Assembly: GCA_001466705.2 (NCBI GenBank)
Contig: LATX02000013.1
Coordinates: 930,001-994,000 of the forward strand
Direction: 5' to 3'
Length of the DNA: 64,000 nucleotides
Source of the DNA: Moniliophthora roreri
Taxonomy: Eukaryota; Basidiomycota; Agaricomycetes; Agaricales; Marasmiaceae
Made by a program: the position numbers and the translations under genes. Positions 26,073 through 36,738 of the stretch are shown piece by piece. Under the pieces are notes generated by a model that did not search any database, was not told where the DNA came from, and saw nothing but the letters and a program-made list of their open reading frames with translations. Numbering within the stretch: the first letter of the stretch is position 1; each line of letters starts with the position of its first letter.

Positions 26073-27134
26073 AAGTTTTTGACAAAAAACTCCAACAGAT
26101 ATTCAAAACTGTTTTGCAAAAAACTCTGACAAATAGGCTGACAATTTTTTAGCTATAAATAGGCTCTAGGAGCATGCTGACACACTTCTATAAAATTTCC
26201 ATACTGGGAAGTAAATTCCCACAGCCTCTGGAAGGTTTTCTGGTGCATTGGGCCATATTGGGGCATAATGGGGGGGCTAAAAAATTGTATTTGTGAGCTA
26301 ATAGACTCACTTATACTGTAGAATGATGCTCCTGCAATATGGGGGCACAGGAATGCCAAAAAGAGAGTATATTAGAGTGATACATGCAGGATGAGGTGTT
26401 GGTCCTTGGGCTACAGGACAGATATTGACATGAGGTAACTTCCAGCATGTAGATATGATTAATTGAATGCCTGGGACACCAAATGGTAATAGGTTTCATG
26501 AGGTATTGGGGTAGATATGAGCAAAATGCTAAAAAAACCCGAAATTGGGGGATGGGTAGTACAGTATGGGATCTATTGATGTTGGACCTTATCCCTCATA
26601 GCTGGTACATCCTCTATATGTAGGATACAGCAGCCCAGGGGCCTAGTATTTTTTCCAGAATTACTGCAGCCAAATTCGCTTTTTTTGGGTTTTGGCAGTA
26701 CTTCAGGACAGGGAATGATTTGGATGGGCTGAAGCATGGTCAGAACTCCTTTAATAGTGTACTGAAGAGGAATATATACTTACTCAAGTGGTCCCATTGC
26801 TCTAATACCTTTTTTATAGGGTATAAATGTTATACCAATAATCCAGCCAATAATCATAGAATAGCTCCTTAGGGAAAGATTTCTGTACAAATGCAACTTT
26901 AAATTCAAGTTCAGCGACCCAAAAAAGAGTAGAGGGCAGCTTTTTGGTATTTTATTAGCATCAGGTTCAATGGATGTCCAGAAACTCTCAAAAAACCACT
27001 TATACTTGAAAATTTTATAGAAGTGTGCCAGCATGCTCCTAGAGCCTATTTATAGCTAAAAAATTGTCAGGCTATTTGTCAGAGTTTTTTGCAAAACAGT
27101 TTTGGACATCTGTCAGAGTTTTTTGTTAAAAACT
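26073..27134. mobile_element. 1.06 kb non-autonomous TIR element
   Basis: Inverted ends of about 130 bp: the left end (AGTTTTTGACAAAAAACTCC, 26073) and the right end (27003-27134) are reverse complements with few mismatches, including CTCTAGGAGCATGCTG and CAAAACTGTTTTGCAAAAAA. The interior is collinear with each arm of the foldback element at 5115-7752 (for example GGATCTATTGATGTTGGACC at about 26569 and GCCAAATTCGC at about 26669). It carries no transposase and looks like the monomer from which the foldback element was built. Confidence 0.75.
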
Positions 27135-27149
27135 TACTTATCCCCCTGC

Positions 27150-29010
27150 AACCATCAAGGATTTCATCTTTGTAAACCCTAAGGACGAATCAGCATCTTT
27201 AGATGGGCTTGGTCTCCTCTCTGAAAACATCATCTCCCAGCTCCAAACTGCAATCACCAAGGCATCTTCCAATGTTACCACCTTCTGTTTTACTTCAAGT
27301 ACTACCTACAAATTGCTCACCAAGGATACCTACATCACCAACTACATGCACAGCTTGCAGTGGTGGCCCAGCTTAGCTGTGCATCTAGCTTCACTCAGTC
27401 AAAGATGACATATGCTCTAGTGCAGTGTGTGTATCTGGAGAGGATCACATGCATTGATTGGTTGACTAACTATCAATCCTGATACCTAGCCTTCTCTCAG
27501 ACCAAACCTGAGACTGTGGCAAAAGTAGTTGGGGCTTTGGTAGGCAACCTAGAGATAGCAGATTGTCTTTGGCATTTGAGTAAGGATTTTACTATCCTAT
27601 GTCACTGTTACAACTAATGAATTTACAGGTATACCTATTTGATTCATGCACCCATTGAGTAAGAAAGACCCAAGGCTGCATGTTGATCGGTAGTTAGGCC
27701 TTCCAGACACAGTTGCAAACCTTGCTGCTAGGACAGGTGGATTCCATTTGTCTTTGGCAGATGTGGATCCACCTAATCCCATGGTCTGGACAGGCCTAAT
27801 AAGGGCATTAAACCATGATCACTACACTTTGATGTCTCAAGTTCTTCGTTGCACCACCATGCACCTGTACAAGGAATCTGAAGAGCCTGTGTCAGTTTTG
27901 AACCCACCACAAACTGACAAGTGTGAGTACTTACTTTTGTGTAATATAAACCATTCAGTAACCACCTACCTAGGTCCTCACAAGCGAGCAAGAACAGATT
28001 CCGCTCCACTACCACCACCACCCCCAACCATGAGAAACAAGTTCAAAGAAGTCAAATCAGACATCATGCCTCCAGCATTGAAGATGTGGTGCAAAGCTGC
28101 TGAAAAGATTGGGGAGACCTTTAATCCAAATGCACACCCAGCACCACTAGGCTACTTTCTTCCAGACCCACAAATGATCACAACTGTAGGACAGACAACT
28201 CAGAAGTTTGAAACCCAAACAGCATTCCTAGAGCTGTGGCTCAAGCTGCAACATGTATTACTATATTGACTCAGGACAGCAAAAGTCAAGCCTTTTGGGC
28301 CTCCTCGATAGAGGATGATCCTGGGTATTGAACAGTTATTATTCAAAGATGAGAAGTCAAAGAAGCAGAAGGCCAAAGTAGAAGAGATACTAACAGAAAT
28401 GCTGAACACAGCAGGAATGCAAGTATATTGCTAATTTGTCTGAACCTATGTGCTCATACTGAACACCATCACATCTACAGTGCTCTGTTGATGTTTCCCA
28501 CCTAGGCAGTGCCATGGTGAGGTGGCAGAATTCTCTGATCAACATCTCTCATGCAAGTGTAAGGTCACTGCAAGAAATTTTATAGGAGCTTTTTGAGATT
28601 GGATTCTGCTACAAGCTGCTCATGATGGACTGTCAATTCTACTGTGGTGCATTGACTAGAGAAGAGCCAGAGCCAGAAATCCTATCTGCAATGTAGCATT
28701 TCAAGGGCTCTGTTGTTCCCTCAAGTCTCTCTGCAAGAAGTGAAGGTTTTGCCTCCTCTACTGTTTTCAAGTGCCACATGGCATTGTGGGACATCTTACT
28801 AGTCATGGATGATTGGGAGCATGGAGAATGACTACCAGATATGCTATGCAAAGGTTCAGCATTGTGAAAGTGAGTGGATGTACACAAGACTGATGACATT
28901 CCAGTTCAAAAGGTGGACAAGATCGAGTACTCAGTCACACAACACTATATCTCATCCTTTGCTTCAATGTTTGGCCAAGCACCGAATTTACCTCACCACC
29001 TAGTGTAATG
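27150..29010 (+). pseudogene. repetitive Agaricomycete TE-associated protein, second family
   Basis: Plus-strand blocks in order: DTYITNYMHSLQWWPSLAVH (about 27330), MTYALVQCVYLERITCIDWL (about 27410), VGALVGNLEIADCLWHL (about 27530), then an open frame from 27748 with a Pro-rich KRARTDSAPLPPPPP segment and KFKEVKSDIMPPALKMWCKA. The order and motifs match a high-copy hypothetical protein of mushroom genomes that I know only as TE-associated; its biochemical role is unknown to me. Internal stops and frame changes show that it is no longer functional. Confidence 0.5.
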
Positions 29011-29320
29011 TACTGTTCTCATCACTACATACCATTTGCTACAGCTTGGACACATCTTGGACATGATTTCTCTTCTGTATCGATATCCCATTGGCAATAA
29101 ATATGACATCACTGGATTCTGGGCCTTGCCAGACTGGCCCATCTTGTTATGAGTTCAGATTTATCTGGATTTGTTCTTTATCTGTTTTTCACTTGGGGGG
29201 ATTTTTGGCCATCATGGAATTTTCTCCCATGAAAGTGAACATGATCCATTATGATGTACAAACACAAGTTCACCTGTGTTTCCTCTTTTATGGCAACACT
29301 CTAAGTCTCTGCTCTACATA

Positions 29321-29745
29321 CACTTCTATGTGATAATTTCAGTGTCCTTGGGCTTTTTTTTTTCTAACAAGACCTCTTTGATACAGAAAATAAATAGAAT
29401 TAAAAAAATTGATAACTGTAAAATGCATGTCATGTTCAGTTTCATGGGAAGATTTTCCATCATCGCACTTGGCTCAAATTTTCTTTGTTTCGTAATATCA
29501 TATTCGTAATCTGGCCTTGTGGAATTATATCCCTTTTGTCATCGTATTCAATGGACAATGCTTTTTCTTAGCATACCTCTATTGCATATTTACTCTTTCT
29601 GCATGATAATCTCAGCATCCTCGGGCTTTTTTTTAATAAGTGTTCTTTGATACATACATAAAATAATGACTGTAGCAAATGCACATCACGTTCAGTTTTG
29701 TGGGAAAATTTCCACCATCGCACTTGGCTTAAATTCTCTTTGTTT
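29321..29745. repeat. tandem pair of about 155 bp spanning the CpG boundary
   Basis: Copy 1 (about 29321-29490) and copy 2 (about 29593-29745) share the block from CTTGGGCTTTTTTTT / CTCGGGCTTTTTTTT to CATCGCACTTGGCT and TTCTTTGTTT. Copy 2, nearer the host island, keeps CpG sites (CCTCGGGC, CACGTTCAG) that read CCTTGGGC and CATGTTCAG in copy 1. A partial inverted copy of the CATGTTCA..CATGGGA part lies near 29205-29255. Confidence 0.6.
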
Positions 29746-29749
29746 GAAT

Positions 29750-29994
29750 TATAAGGCCTGCTTCGCTCTGTATGCAGCAGAAGGCAAGATTTGATTTGAA
29801 CATGAACCGTGAGAAAGTGCGTCGCACCTACTTGGTATATCCACGTGGTGAACCCGGTAATGAAGTAACATATTGAAAAAAAATCGAACTCGTTCCTGTC
29901 GGCGGCTCACGCCGACCCACTCCCGACAAGTCTTCAATCCGCTCATGATCCACTCACCCGCCTCTACCTGCTCAAAGAAAAAAAGGTAAAAATA
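29750..29994. other. start of the CpG-rich host island, no gene seen
   Basis: Base composition changes here to CpG-rich unique sequence. A hairpin GTCGGCGGCTCACGCCGAC lies near 29898. No tRNA-like cloverleaf or convincing reading frame was found. Confidence 0.4.
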
Positions 29995-29995
29995 T

Positions 29996-30084
29996 AATGG
30001 CTAAGCTACTTGGAAGCTGCTTTCAAGCAGCTACGGTGTTAACGGCTTGGCTATGCTACCAAGCAGCTTTTAGCACAGCCATTG
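29996..30084. mobile_element. short MITE-like inverted repeat
   Basis: About 90 bp with inverted ends AATGGCTAAGCTA on the left and AATGGCTGTGCTA (reverse strand) on the right. It contains a further internal hairpin, AGCTGCTTTCAAGCAGCT. Small inverted-repeat elements of this kind are common in fungal intergenic DNA. I cannot assign a superfamily. Confidence 0.45.
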
Positions 30085-30119
30085 GCACCCCTAACCTGAA
30101 CGGCACCTAATCCAGATCC

Positions 30120-30570
30120 GGACATTTTTCTCGCTTTCTTCACGAATCATGGGTGCGGTAGCGAAGCTTCCTTCCATCACGACGCACTGGATTAATCTCA
30201 TGATCCTGGATGGATGAGATTGTACCTCTGCTCGTTTTCATCAAGTTGTCGATTACCCTTCTCTGTATTGATACTGATGTTGCATTCTCAGAAGGACACT
30301 CGGCTCCCTGAAAATATCGCACAGTGGGAACATATCCAGCCACTATCCAGGAGACCGGTGATATATCATCTTTTAGCCCCACCCCCACTGACATGTACAG
30401 TGATCTGAGTCCTGATGGTCCTCCACTACCTAGATCAAGCTCTTGGCACCTCAGCTCCCAATTACCAAAACCACAAACTGCCAAAGTCTCAAAACTCGGG
30501 AGTCGGTCCAACTCGGACAAGATGTCGAGGAAACAGCTGGCGGGGTACTGTACGCTTGCTGGCTGAGGGC
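30120..30570. other. possible gene piece, strand unresolved
   Basis: Two competing readings overlap. The plus-strand frame (30324-30566) encodes a Ser/Pro-rich tail with DLSPDGPPLPRSSSWHL and ends at TGA; it has no ATG and would be a last exon. The minus-strand frame (30140-30520) is open for 126 codons. Plus-strand codon choice looks more natural, but no upstream exon can be fixed. No domain is recognised in either. Confidence 0.25.
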
Positions 30571-31092
30571 CACTGGATGTCGAAAAGCCTGTGAGATTTT
30601 GATTGTATATACTTGGTGTGTGTTCTGATTGTTTCCTGCAATCCTGACTCGCTGATTACGATCTCAGTATAATTAGCACGTACTGGACGTAAGTCCTATT
30701 GGTTCCCAAAAACCCTTGCATCACTGGCTATGCTGACGAACAAAACAGAATGGAAGAATGATGAATAAAGCACAGTGGCGTGGAACAGAGCTGCAAGCGC
30801 TGGTTCCTTTTTCTTGACTTTACAATGGCTGTGAAGTCGAGGTGGGGGAAGATAGCTTATCAGTGCGGACAAGTTATTAAGGGCTCTTGAATACATCGCT
30901 CATGCTAATTTGCTGTAACAGCCTAGGTCGAGACTCGACCAGTGGTCAATACACATCACCTTGAATCTGAAGATGCAGTCTTTGATGATCACTTGATACT
31001 TCAAGATTAGGGCCCAGCTGTCACTAGTAGGTACTTATAGAGGTGCAGTATCCCCAGTATCAGGTCTCGCGTAAAGTCACAGCTACTAACCC
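30571..31092. promoter_or_regulatory. intergenic and 5' region of the membrane-protein gene
   Basis: About 500 bp of unique CpG-rich sequence without a convincing reading frame. It precedes the start codon at 31093 and should contain that gene's promoter; no strong TATA box stands out. Confidence 0.3.
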
Positions 31093-32636
31093 ATGTTATC
31101 GACAGTTGATGCAGTAGCACTTGGGACCATTGGTAACGACGTGGTGAAATACACGGTTGCCATTACCGTTGAGACTGTCCTGATCAGTGAGCTTTCCAGC
31201 CACCTTCCTGCGCTCTCTACTCACAACTGTGATCTAGCTGTGTATTCGATGTTGGTGATCAAAGCAGGTGCCATTTTGCTTGGTACCGGGATGTAAGGAC
31301 CTTTACTTTCCCTTCCGTAAATTTCGCTGGTATGCTCACGTTCTTTTAGAAAAAAAGAAGACAATCGACGAGGCGGCCGCTCAGTGAGGAAAGTCCATAT
31401 CGTGATGATGGCGGTAGTGGTTGCCATGTATTTGCTGCGCCTTACATTATGGATCCTCGACCTCAACGTCTTCGTTGGTGAAACACAAATAACGCTCGTG
31501 AAGGACCTGGAGGGTGACCTGAACGTGAAATACGAGCGTGCCCTTGATTTCATGACACCCAGAGTCGCGGCTGTGGATCTGATCTATTCTTTTATGGCGA
31601 GTTGCCCTCGACTATTACTCTCTTGATAGGTGCTAACGCAGATTATGGCGATGTACAGACCATTCTTGGGGACGGCGTCATAATATGGCGGGTGCATGCT
31701 TTTTGGGCCTCGAGTAGTTGGAGGGTGGGAGTCATGATCGTGCTAATTACCTTTTTATTGACTTCGTTTGGTAAGTATTAATTCAAGAACTTGAATTTGC
31801 TCCAGATACACTCATGTTTATCCTTTACCTCCTTCATGGTAGCGTCATCGATAATGTTGACATATTGTGTTGTTGTCGGCGGGAAAATCATTCTAGGATC
31901 GTTCCGTGATCCTGCGGTTTGCAGGAATATACAAGCCGTTTCGTATGCGGCACCGGCTGCTACAACTGCAGTTGCCACCTTTTTGATCGGAATCAAGGCT
32001 TGGTGAGTACGCAGTCTCTATTCTTGACGCCTGCGTATAACTCTTTTCTTTGTAGGGAGTACTTGAGGATCTCGAGAGCCTATGGAGTTAATGGTGCTCG
32101 TCTATCGACAAGGTCGAGAGTAGAGGGCGTCATAGTTCTACTGCTAGAAAGCGGGCTGGCTTACTTCTTGTTCTTCGTAAGGCGCCACTTAATTTTGGGG
32201 GTTTGAGCATAGAAACTAAACGTGCATACGCATAGCTTGTTCAAGCTATCCTTACGATTCCCGCAGTCAAAGATGCCATCAATCGTCATCCCGGATCACA
32301 ACTTGCAGTAACAGTGTTCCTGTATCAGACAAGTTCTATTGTAGTGAGTAAAAGCAGGATACACCTGTCTGCTTTGCTGAAGAAAACCGGCACATGGCTC
32401 GTCCTTTACAGGGAATGTACCCTACGATCGTCATTTGCCTGGTCCACACCAAACGTTCCACCATGGATACGCTATACCGTTCTGATCATGTTCAGGGAGT
32501 CGCTTCCATTTCGTTGAATAGCTTTCGAACAGAGCGACCAGGCTGGGATACTTCGGGAGAAGACATAGAATCTGAGCCCGAACGAGTTGGCTCGCATGTA
32601 TTCAAGGCCGGGTCATCCAGTAGCCGGCTGGCGTGA
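31093..32636 (+). CDS. seven-pass membrane protein, Agaricomycete family
   Basis: Eight exons splice into one 380-residue frame: 31093-31186, 31238-31292, 31350-31600, 31642-31770, 31843-32002, 32056-32176, 32236-32343 and 32412-32636. The first intron is 51 bp and in frame, so it can be read through; splicing it fits the family better. Hydrophobic segments lie at about residues 18-46, 65-90, 122-142, 161-188, 205-227, 253-278 and 291-317. Signature motifs are PRVAAVDLIYSFM, LGDGVIIWRVHAFW, ILLTYC-like IMLTYCVVVGG and LYQTSSIV, followed by a hydrophilic tail. This is a large uncharacterised family of mushroom plasma- or endomembrane proteins; receptor-like topology is suggestive only. The intron at 31601 starts GTTGCC, a weak donor. 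Confidence 0.85.
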
Positions 32637-32887
32637 AGTGATTAGGAACGTGGTGGTGGACTGGAGGGATTGGGGTGTGTTGTTCAACTAGAATGGGATT
32701 CCAAAGCTTGACTCGAGTTCGACGGCGCTTAGAGACGCAACGACGCCGGAGCAGTCATCGTCCCCCGTTTTCGAGTAGCTCTGCTGTATAGATATTGTAT
32801 CTGCTTCGCGAGGTGTAACATCGACGTCATTATATACCATTTTTAAATTCACTTTTCCTCCTGCTCCCATCGAGTCCAGCGTCCATC

Positions 32888-33536
32888 ATGCCAACCGTTG
32901 AGCTCAAGACAAACGTCAAGGCAAGTCCCAAAAAAAGACCTCTTCGAAAGTCGAAATTCCAACTGTCCACGCTGTAGATCCCTGACGTCCCCGCATACGT
33001 CCTCGAACTTTCCAAAGCAAGTACAGTCCCCATCTCCGAGGCCCTCCCCTTATAAACCGCGTATCCAGATCGCTGGCGACGTCCTCAAGAAACCGCAAAC
33101 GTACATGAATGTCATTATTCACCAAGAAGTACCCATGTCGTTCTCGGGAACTATGGATCCAGCATATCAGTGTACAATCGTCAGTACTCTGCCGGTGTTG
33201 CCCCTTCTTCTAGCGTTGACACGTCGACGGAATGTAGATCAGCCTAGGAAACCTCACCTCCGAAGCAAATGTGGAGTATAGCAAGGTTCTTTCGGAGCAT
33301 TTCGAGAAAACGTTGGGTGTGTCGAATGAGAGGGGGTATATGTGTGTCCCGCAGCTTTTTTCCCCATCCCTCTGCAATATTGATATTGGACAGAACGTTC
33401 ATCGATCCGAAGCGTACACATCTTGGGTATGTCTTGTTCCTTGTACTGGCCAGATCGGGGTTTCATCATTGATGTCCTGCGTTTTGCTGTTTGAAGGTAC
33501 AAGGGTACGACGTTTGCACAAATTTTCAAGAAGTAA
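32888..33536 (+). CDS. MIF / D-dopachrome tautomerase-like protein
   Basis: Six exons: 32888-32920, 32978-33016, 33069-33179, 33238-33341, 33394-33426 and 33497-33536, giving 119 residues, close to the 115 of animal MIF. The Met is followed by Pro (MPTVELKTNVK); after Met removal this Pro is the catalytic base of MIF-family tautomerases. The Lys region (VLKKPQTYMNV), FSGTMDPAYQCTIISLGNL and the C-terminal RGYITFIDP..GYKGTTFAQIF match the family in order. MIF proteins are small cytosolic homotrimers that tautomerise phenylpyruvate and dopachrome-like compounds; the natural substrate in fungi is unknown. Introns 1 and 2 start GC instead of GT (AAG|GCAAGT and AAA|GCAAGT); using them restores exact alignment to the family. 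The gene lies 251 bp after the membrane-protein gene on the same strand. Confidence 0.9.
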
Positions 33537-34800
33537 ACGGTCCCCAGGGATGACTTCAAGGAGGAAGCCTGAGACAAGGAAAAAGAGAAAGAAGAGGAGA
33601 CAAAGAGAATATGTACAATACATTACTTGGTTCAAGTTACTCGTACTGTACGGTACACTTGCACAAATGTTGAATCGCGAAGAGGAGTTGAGCGTGAAAC
33701 TGGCGTGAAGATGATCTTGATGCGGCGGCTGGTCGTTGACGCGGCAACGGCGTCAATTCTCTCTTGTTATCATCCATCACCTTTTGCCACAACGAACGTG
33801 AATGATAGGAGCTATCGGTGCGTATCTTGGTGCAGTTTCTGTGATCCTGCTCACTCTGGCTCATAACAATGCTTAGTTCTCCCGCAAAGCAAACCAACGC
33901 TCAAAGCTTGACACCTAGCCAACGACGCAACCTGTCATCCCGATTTAAATCCTCAGGCTATCCCATTCAACGTTGGCAATCAGACAATCTCATGAAACGA
34001 CGATACCCGTGTTACGCATCAATGCTCCAGCTTCTGTCAAGATAGACGTACCATGGCATGAACAGGTTTTCAACTCGGACTTTTGACATGGCAAAGAAGG
34101 TATGTATTTGTTATATTCTGCGCTTCACATACGTTGATCATCTTTAGCGCAGGAGAAATCTTTTCCAGAAGAGTATACAGGCTGGCTCCTTGACAAATAG
34201 CCACGTCGACTTTCGACGGCGTAATGAAGAGGTTACGGAGGAGTATCATGGGGACCTATGGCTCGAGATGGGTTTTCCAAGTATGGGTGATGTTGCCTGG
34301 TTGAAAGGATTGTGCAATCAGATTGTATCGTTTCCCGGGAGGCGAGGGGTCGGTATTGTGTCAGTTGGTGAAATCTACCACTAGGGGAGGAGCAAGCGTG
34401 GTGTTCAGTTTAGCTGGCATTATAGTTGCTCTGGGCATCGAGCTTGGGGCACTGGAACTCGATACGCGATCATACCTCTCATGGCGTTACCCCTTCGAGA
34501 GACGGTCGAGATGGAGGATACAGTTGCATCTTGGGCTTTCGAACAGGCACCTCGCTGTACCCCTTGCCCTGTCGGTTGGGAATACAACATCCTTTGCTAC
34601 GTAAGTGCTGCCAGGATGAGTAACCTCGTAGGTCATACCTTTCTACCCACGAGGAAGACGTCATCAGGTACTGTCGAGACTCAAACGGGATAGCGAGCTA
34701 TTGCTGGTGTTCTAGGAACAGAGAACCATCGTGTGGATCATGGGCGCTATATCTGATAACTTCATCAGAAGCGAGGAAGTATGTGCTTGCAAAAGGCAAT
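33537..34800. other. CpG-rich region, coding signals but no resolved gene
   Basis: Several short plus-strand stretches look coding, for example INAPASVKIDVPWHEQVF (about 34017-34072), SFPEEYTGWLLDK (about 34160), LPLRETVEMEDTVASWAF (about 34487) and IVWIMGAISDNFIRSEE (about 34729-34780). They fall in different frames and only some junctions look like introns (GTATGT at 34100 to TTTAG at 34147). This may be a multi-exon gene, two genes, or a decaying one. I recognise no family. Confidence 0.35.
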
Positions 34801-34827
34801 CAATGCTGTTTGAGCTGTTACATTCCC

Positions 34828-34833
34828 TATAAA
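34828..34833 (+). promoter_or_regulatory. TATA box candidate
   Basis: TATAAA lies 55 bp before the ATG at 34888, a usual distance for a TATA-dependent fungal promoter. It supports treating the small frame at 34888 as its own gene. Confidence 0.4.
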
Positions 34834-34887
34834 TGCTCTACACTCGCATCGTCTACTTCTACACCCGCCATCCTGAACGCGTCAAAC

Positions 34888-35136
34888 ATGCCCATTCCCA
34901 TAGATATCGATGTGGTCCAATACCTTATACCAGACGTGCCCAGCCAGCCTGGGGAGCAAAAGACAGTTTTCACCCGCTTCCGGATCGCATTTACAGCATT
35001 AAACCCTGACATCCCTTTGCGCGAACGAGATGTTCTTGCGAGTACAGTGTGGAGGACGCTGGGCGACCAGATGCAGAGTATTAGACGAGGAGCGTGGATC
35101 AGAGAAGAGCAGGAACTTGGAGAACTGCCTCTCTGA
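34888..35136 (+). CDS. small hypothetical protein, 82 residues
   Basis: An uninterrupted frame starting MPIPIDIDVVQYLIPDVPSQ and ending in a charged segment, IRRGAWIREEQELGELPL. The frame stays open upstream to 34783, but the ATG at 34888 is preferred because a TATA box lies 55 bp before it. Alternatively it is the last exon of a gene in the unresolved region upstream. No domain or family recognised; no membrane segment or signal peptide. Confidence 0.5.
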   Translation: MPIPIDIDVVQYLIPDVPSQPGEQKTVFTRFRIAFTALNPDIPLRERDVLASTVWRTLGDQMQSIRRGAWIREEQELGELPL

Positions 35137-35484
35137 AACGAAGGTTTATCATCAATCATATTCCGTCGTTCTCTTCCATTCTCTTTGGGGGGTGGTCGTC
35201 ACACACCCCTGCCTCTTTGGGAATGACAGCGGCGATGCTTCACTGTCGCTTCGATGATAGGTGTAACGTACTGTACTGTGCTCAAACATAGGATTCTCTA
35301 CTGTGTGAATCATTCTGTCCTTTTTTATGAAGACAGATCTCATCGGAAATTCCACGGTCTGTGACGAGTTCGAGATCAATGTGTTACCTTTGATGTGATC
35401 AGCGGTCTGTGTGTGTACTTCTAATAGATGTGCTTCCTCGCTTTCCTTTTTTCATGTCTTACCACTCTTGACCTGCACCATCTC
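35137..35484. other. intergenic, no gene seen
   Basis: CpG-rich unique sequence between the small gene and the truncated gene, with no convincing frame on either strand. Confidence 0.4.
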
Positions 35485-35697
35485 ATGTCTGTCCAATATG
35501 GTGAGTAGACGCTGTGTTCTTCATATATAATGGGCCTTTAACGCTTCAGGAATAGCCCTGGGAAACAGGAAACATCCCTGAGTATGATGCTTGTTGTCAG
35601 TGGGCTATAAGGGAACTGTACGGGAAATTGGGAGAGGATAAGATGGATGCTCTGAATTGTGCTTTGCATTCTACGGGAATTCGGGAAGCGATTCAAG
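35485..35697 (+). pseudogene. 5' end of a host gene truncated by the TE block
   Basis: A 16 nt first exon (35485-35500, MSVQY plus one base) joins after a GTGAGT..AACAG intron (35501-35578) to an exon that reads GNIPEYDACCQWAIRELYG and later DKMDALNCALHSTGIREAIQ. The reading frame is natural and keeps CpG-containing codons (ACG, CGG, GCG) until about 35697, where the sequence turns abruptly CpG-poor and joins the HECT-like element. The gene therefore loses its 3' part at the border. The family is not recognised. The missing part is not visible elsewhere in the window. Confidence 0.5.
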
Positions 35698-36738
35698 CTT
35701 TAAATTGCCTGTCCATGTTGGTTTCAATGCCTGCATCCAACCTTGCCTTCTTTCTTTGGTTCTTGCAGCACTTTGCAAAAGGCAAGTTTTTACTAGAATT
35801 ATCCTCAAACTCATGCTCACTTCTGAAGGGCTGCAGCTGCGATGGCAATTGATTCAAACTTAGCGAATGCTCTCACCTAATGGGCCTCCTTCCTCCCCAC
35901 TCTGCAAGCTCTAGTGCAGCAGCAGTTGGCAGCCTCAGACTCGGCATCTTTCAGCCCAATCTCTGCTATTCCAGAGTTGTCTCAGCCAACCATGCCACCT
36001 TCACAAATGCTTCCATCCAGCACAGCCTCTACATCCCTTCCTCAGGCTTCATCCATTTCCAACTTCTTGACCTCAACTCAGGCCTCATTGATTTCTAGCT
36101 TGCTGACCTCCACTCAGGCTTCAGTTATCTCTTCAATTACACCCTTCACCTCCCAGCCTCCAGCTTCTGCCATCATGAATGATTCTTTCACACCATCATC
36201 TTCCCACTCCCAAACTTCTCTGGTTCAGTCCCCAGCAGTTGCTTCAACAATGAGCACCAGTTCTTCCACATTGATGACTCAATCCACCACTTCAAACACC
36301 TGAATCCAACCATACTCGAGTCTGCAGATGTTGAGTGAAGTCGTGAGTGGGAGCCATCTTGTTCAGACAGACAGATCTGGCCCTCTGTCATCTGTACAGA
36401 GCTTTGCTGGCAGCTCGTCTGGGCATCCACACCCGACAATGATGACAGGCTTTCCAAGTCTCATGCAACTCACAAATCGGGAGAAAATGGATCATGTGAG
36501 GGAATCTCTTCCTGTAAAGAGAAAGAAGCAATCCAAAGCAATCAGACCACCGAGTTTGTTGGGTCACTCTTTAGTTCCAAAGATTGGGAATTGCTTAAGA
36601 TGCACAGAAGGAGGAGAGGTGGTTGTCAGCCTGGACATTCTGGTCCTCCCACCACAGCCATCTATGAAGGATTGTAAGGTAGCTATCTTTTCAATCTCCT
36701 GATGCAGAGGGCTGAACACCCCTATAGACATTCAAACT

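Noticed and set aside
1..29700. Ascomycete-type RIP as the cause of decay
   Set aside because: Premature stops are mostly TGA and catalytic changes sit at former CpG sites. RIP would favour CpA and produce mainly TAA and TAG.
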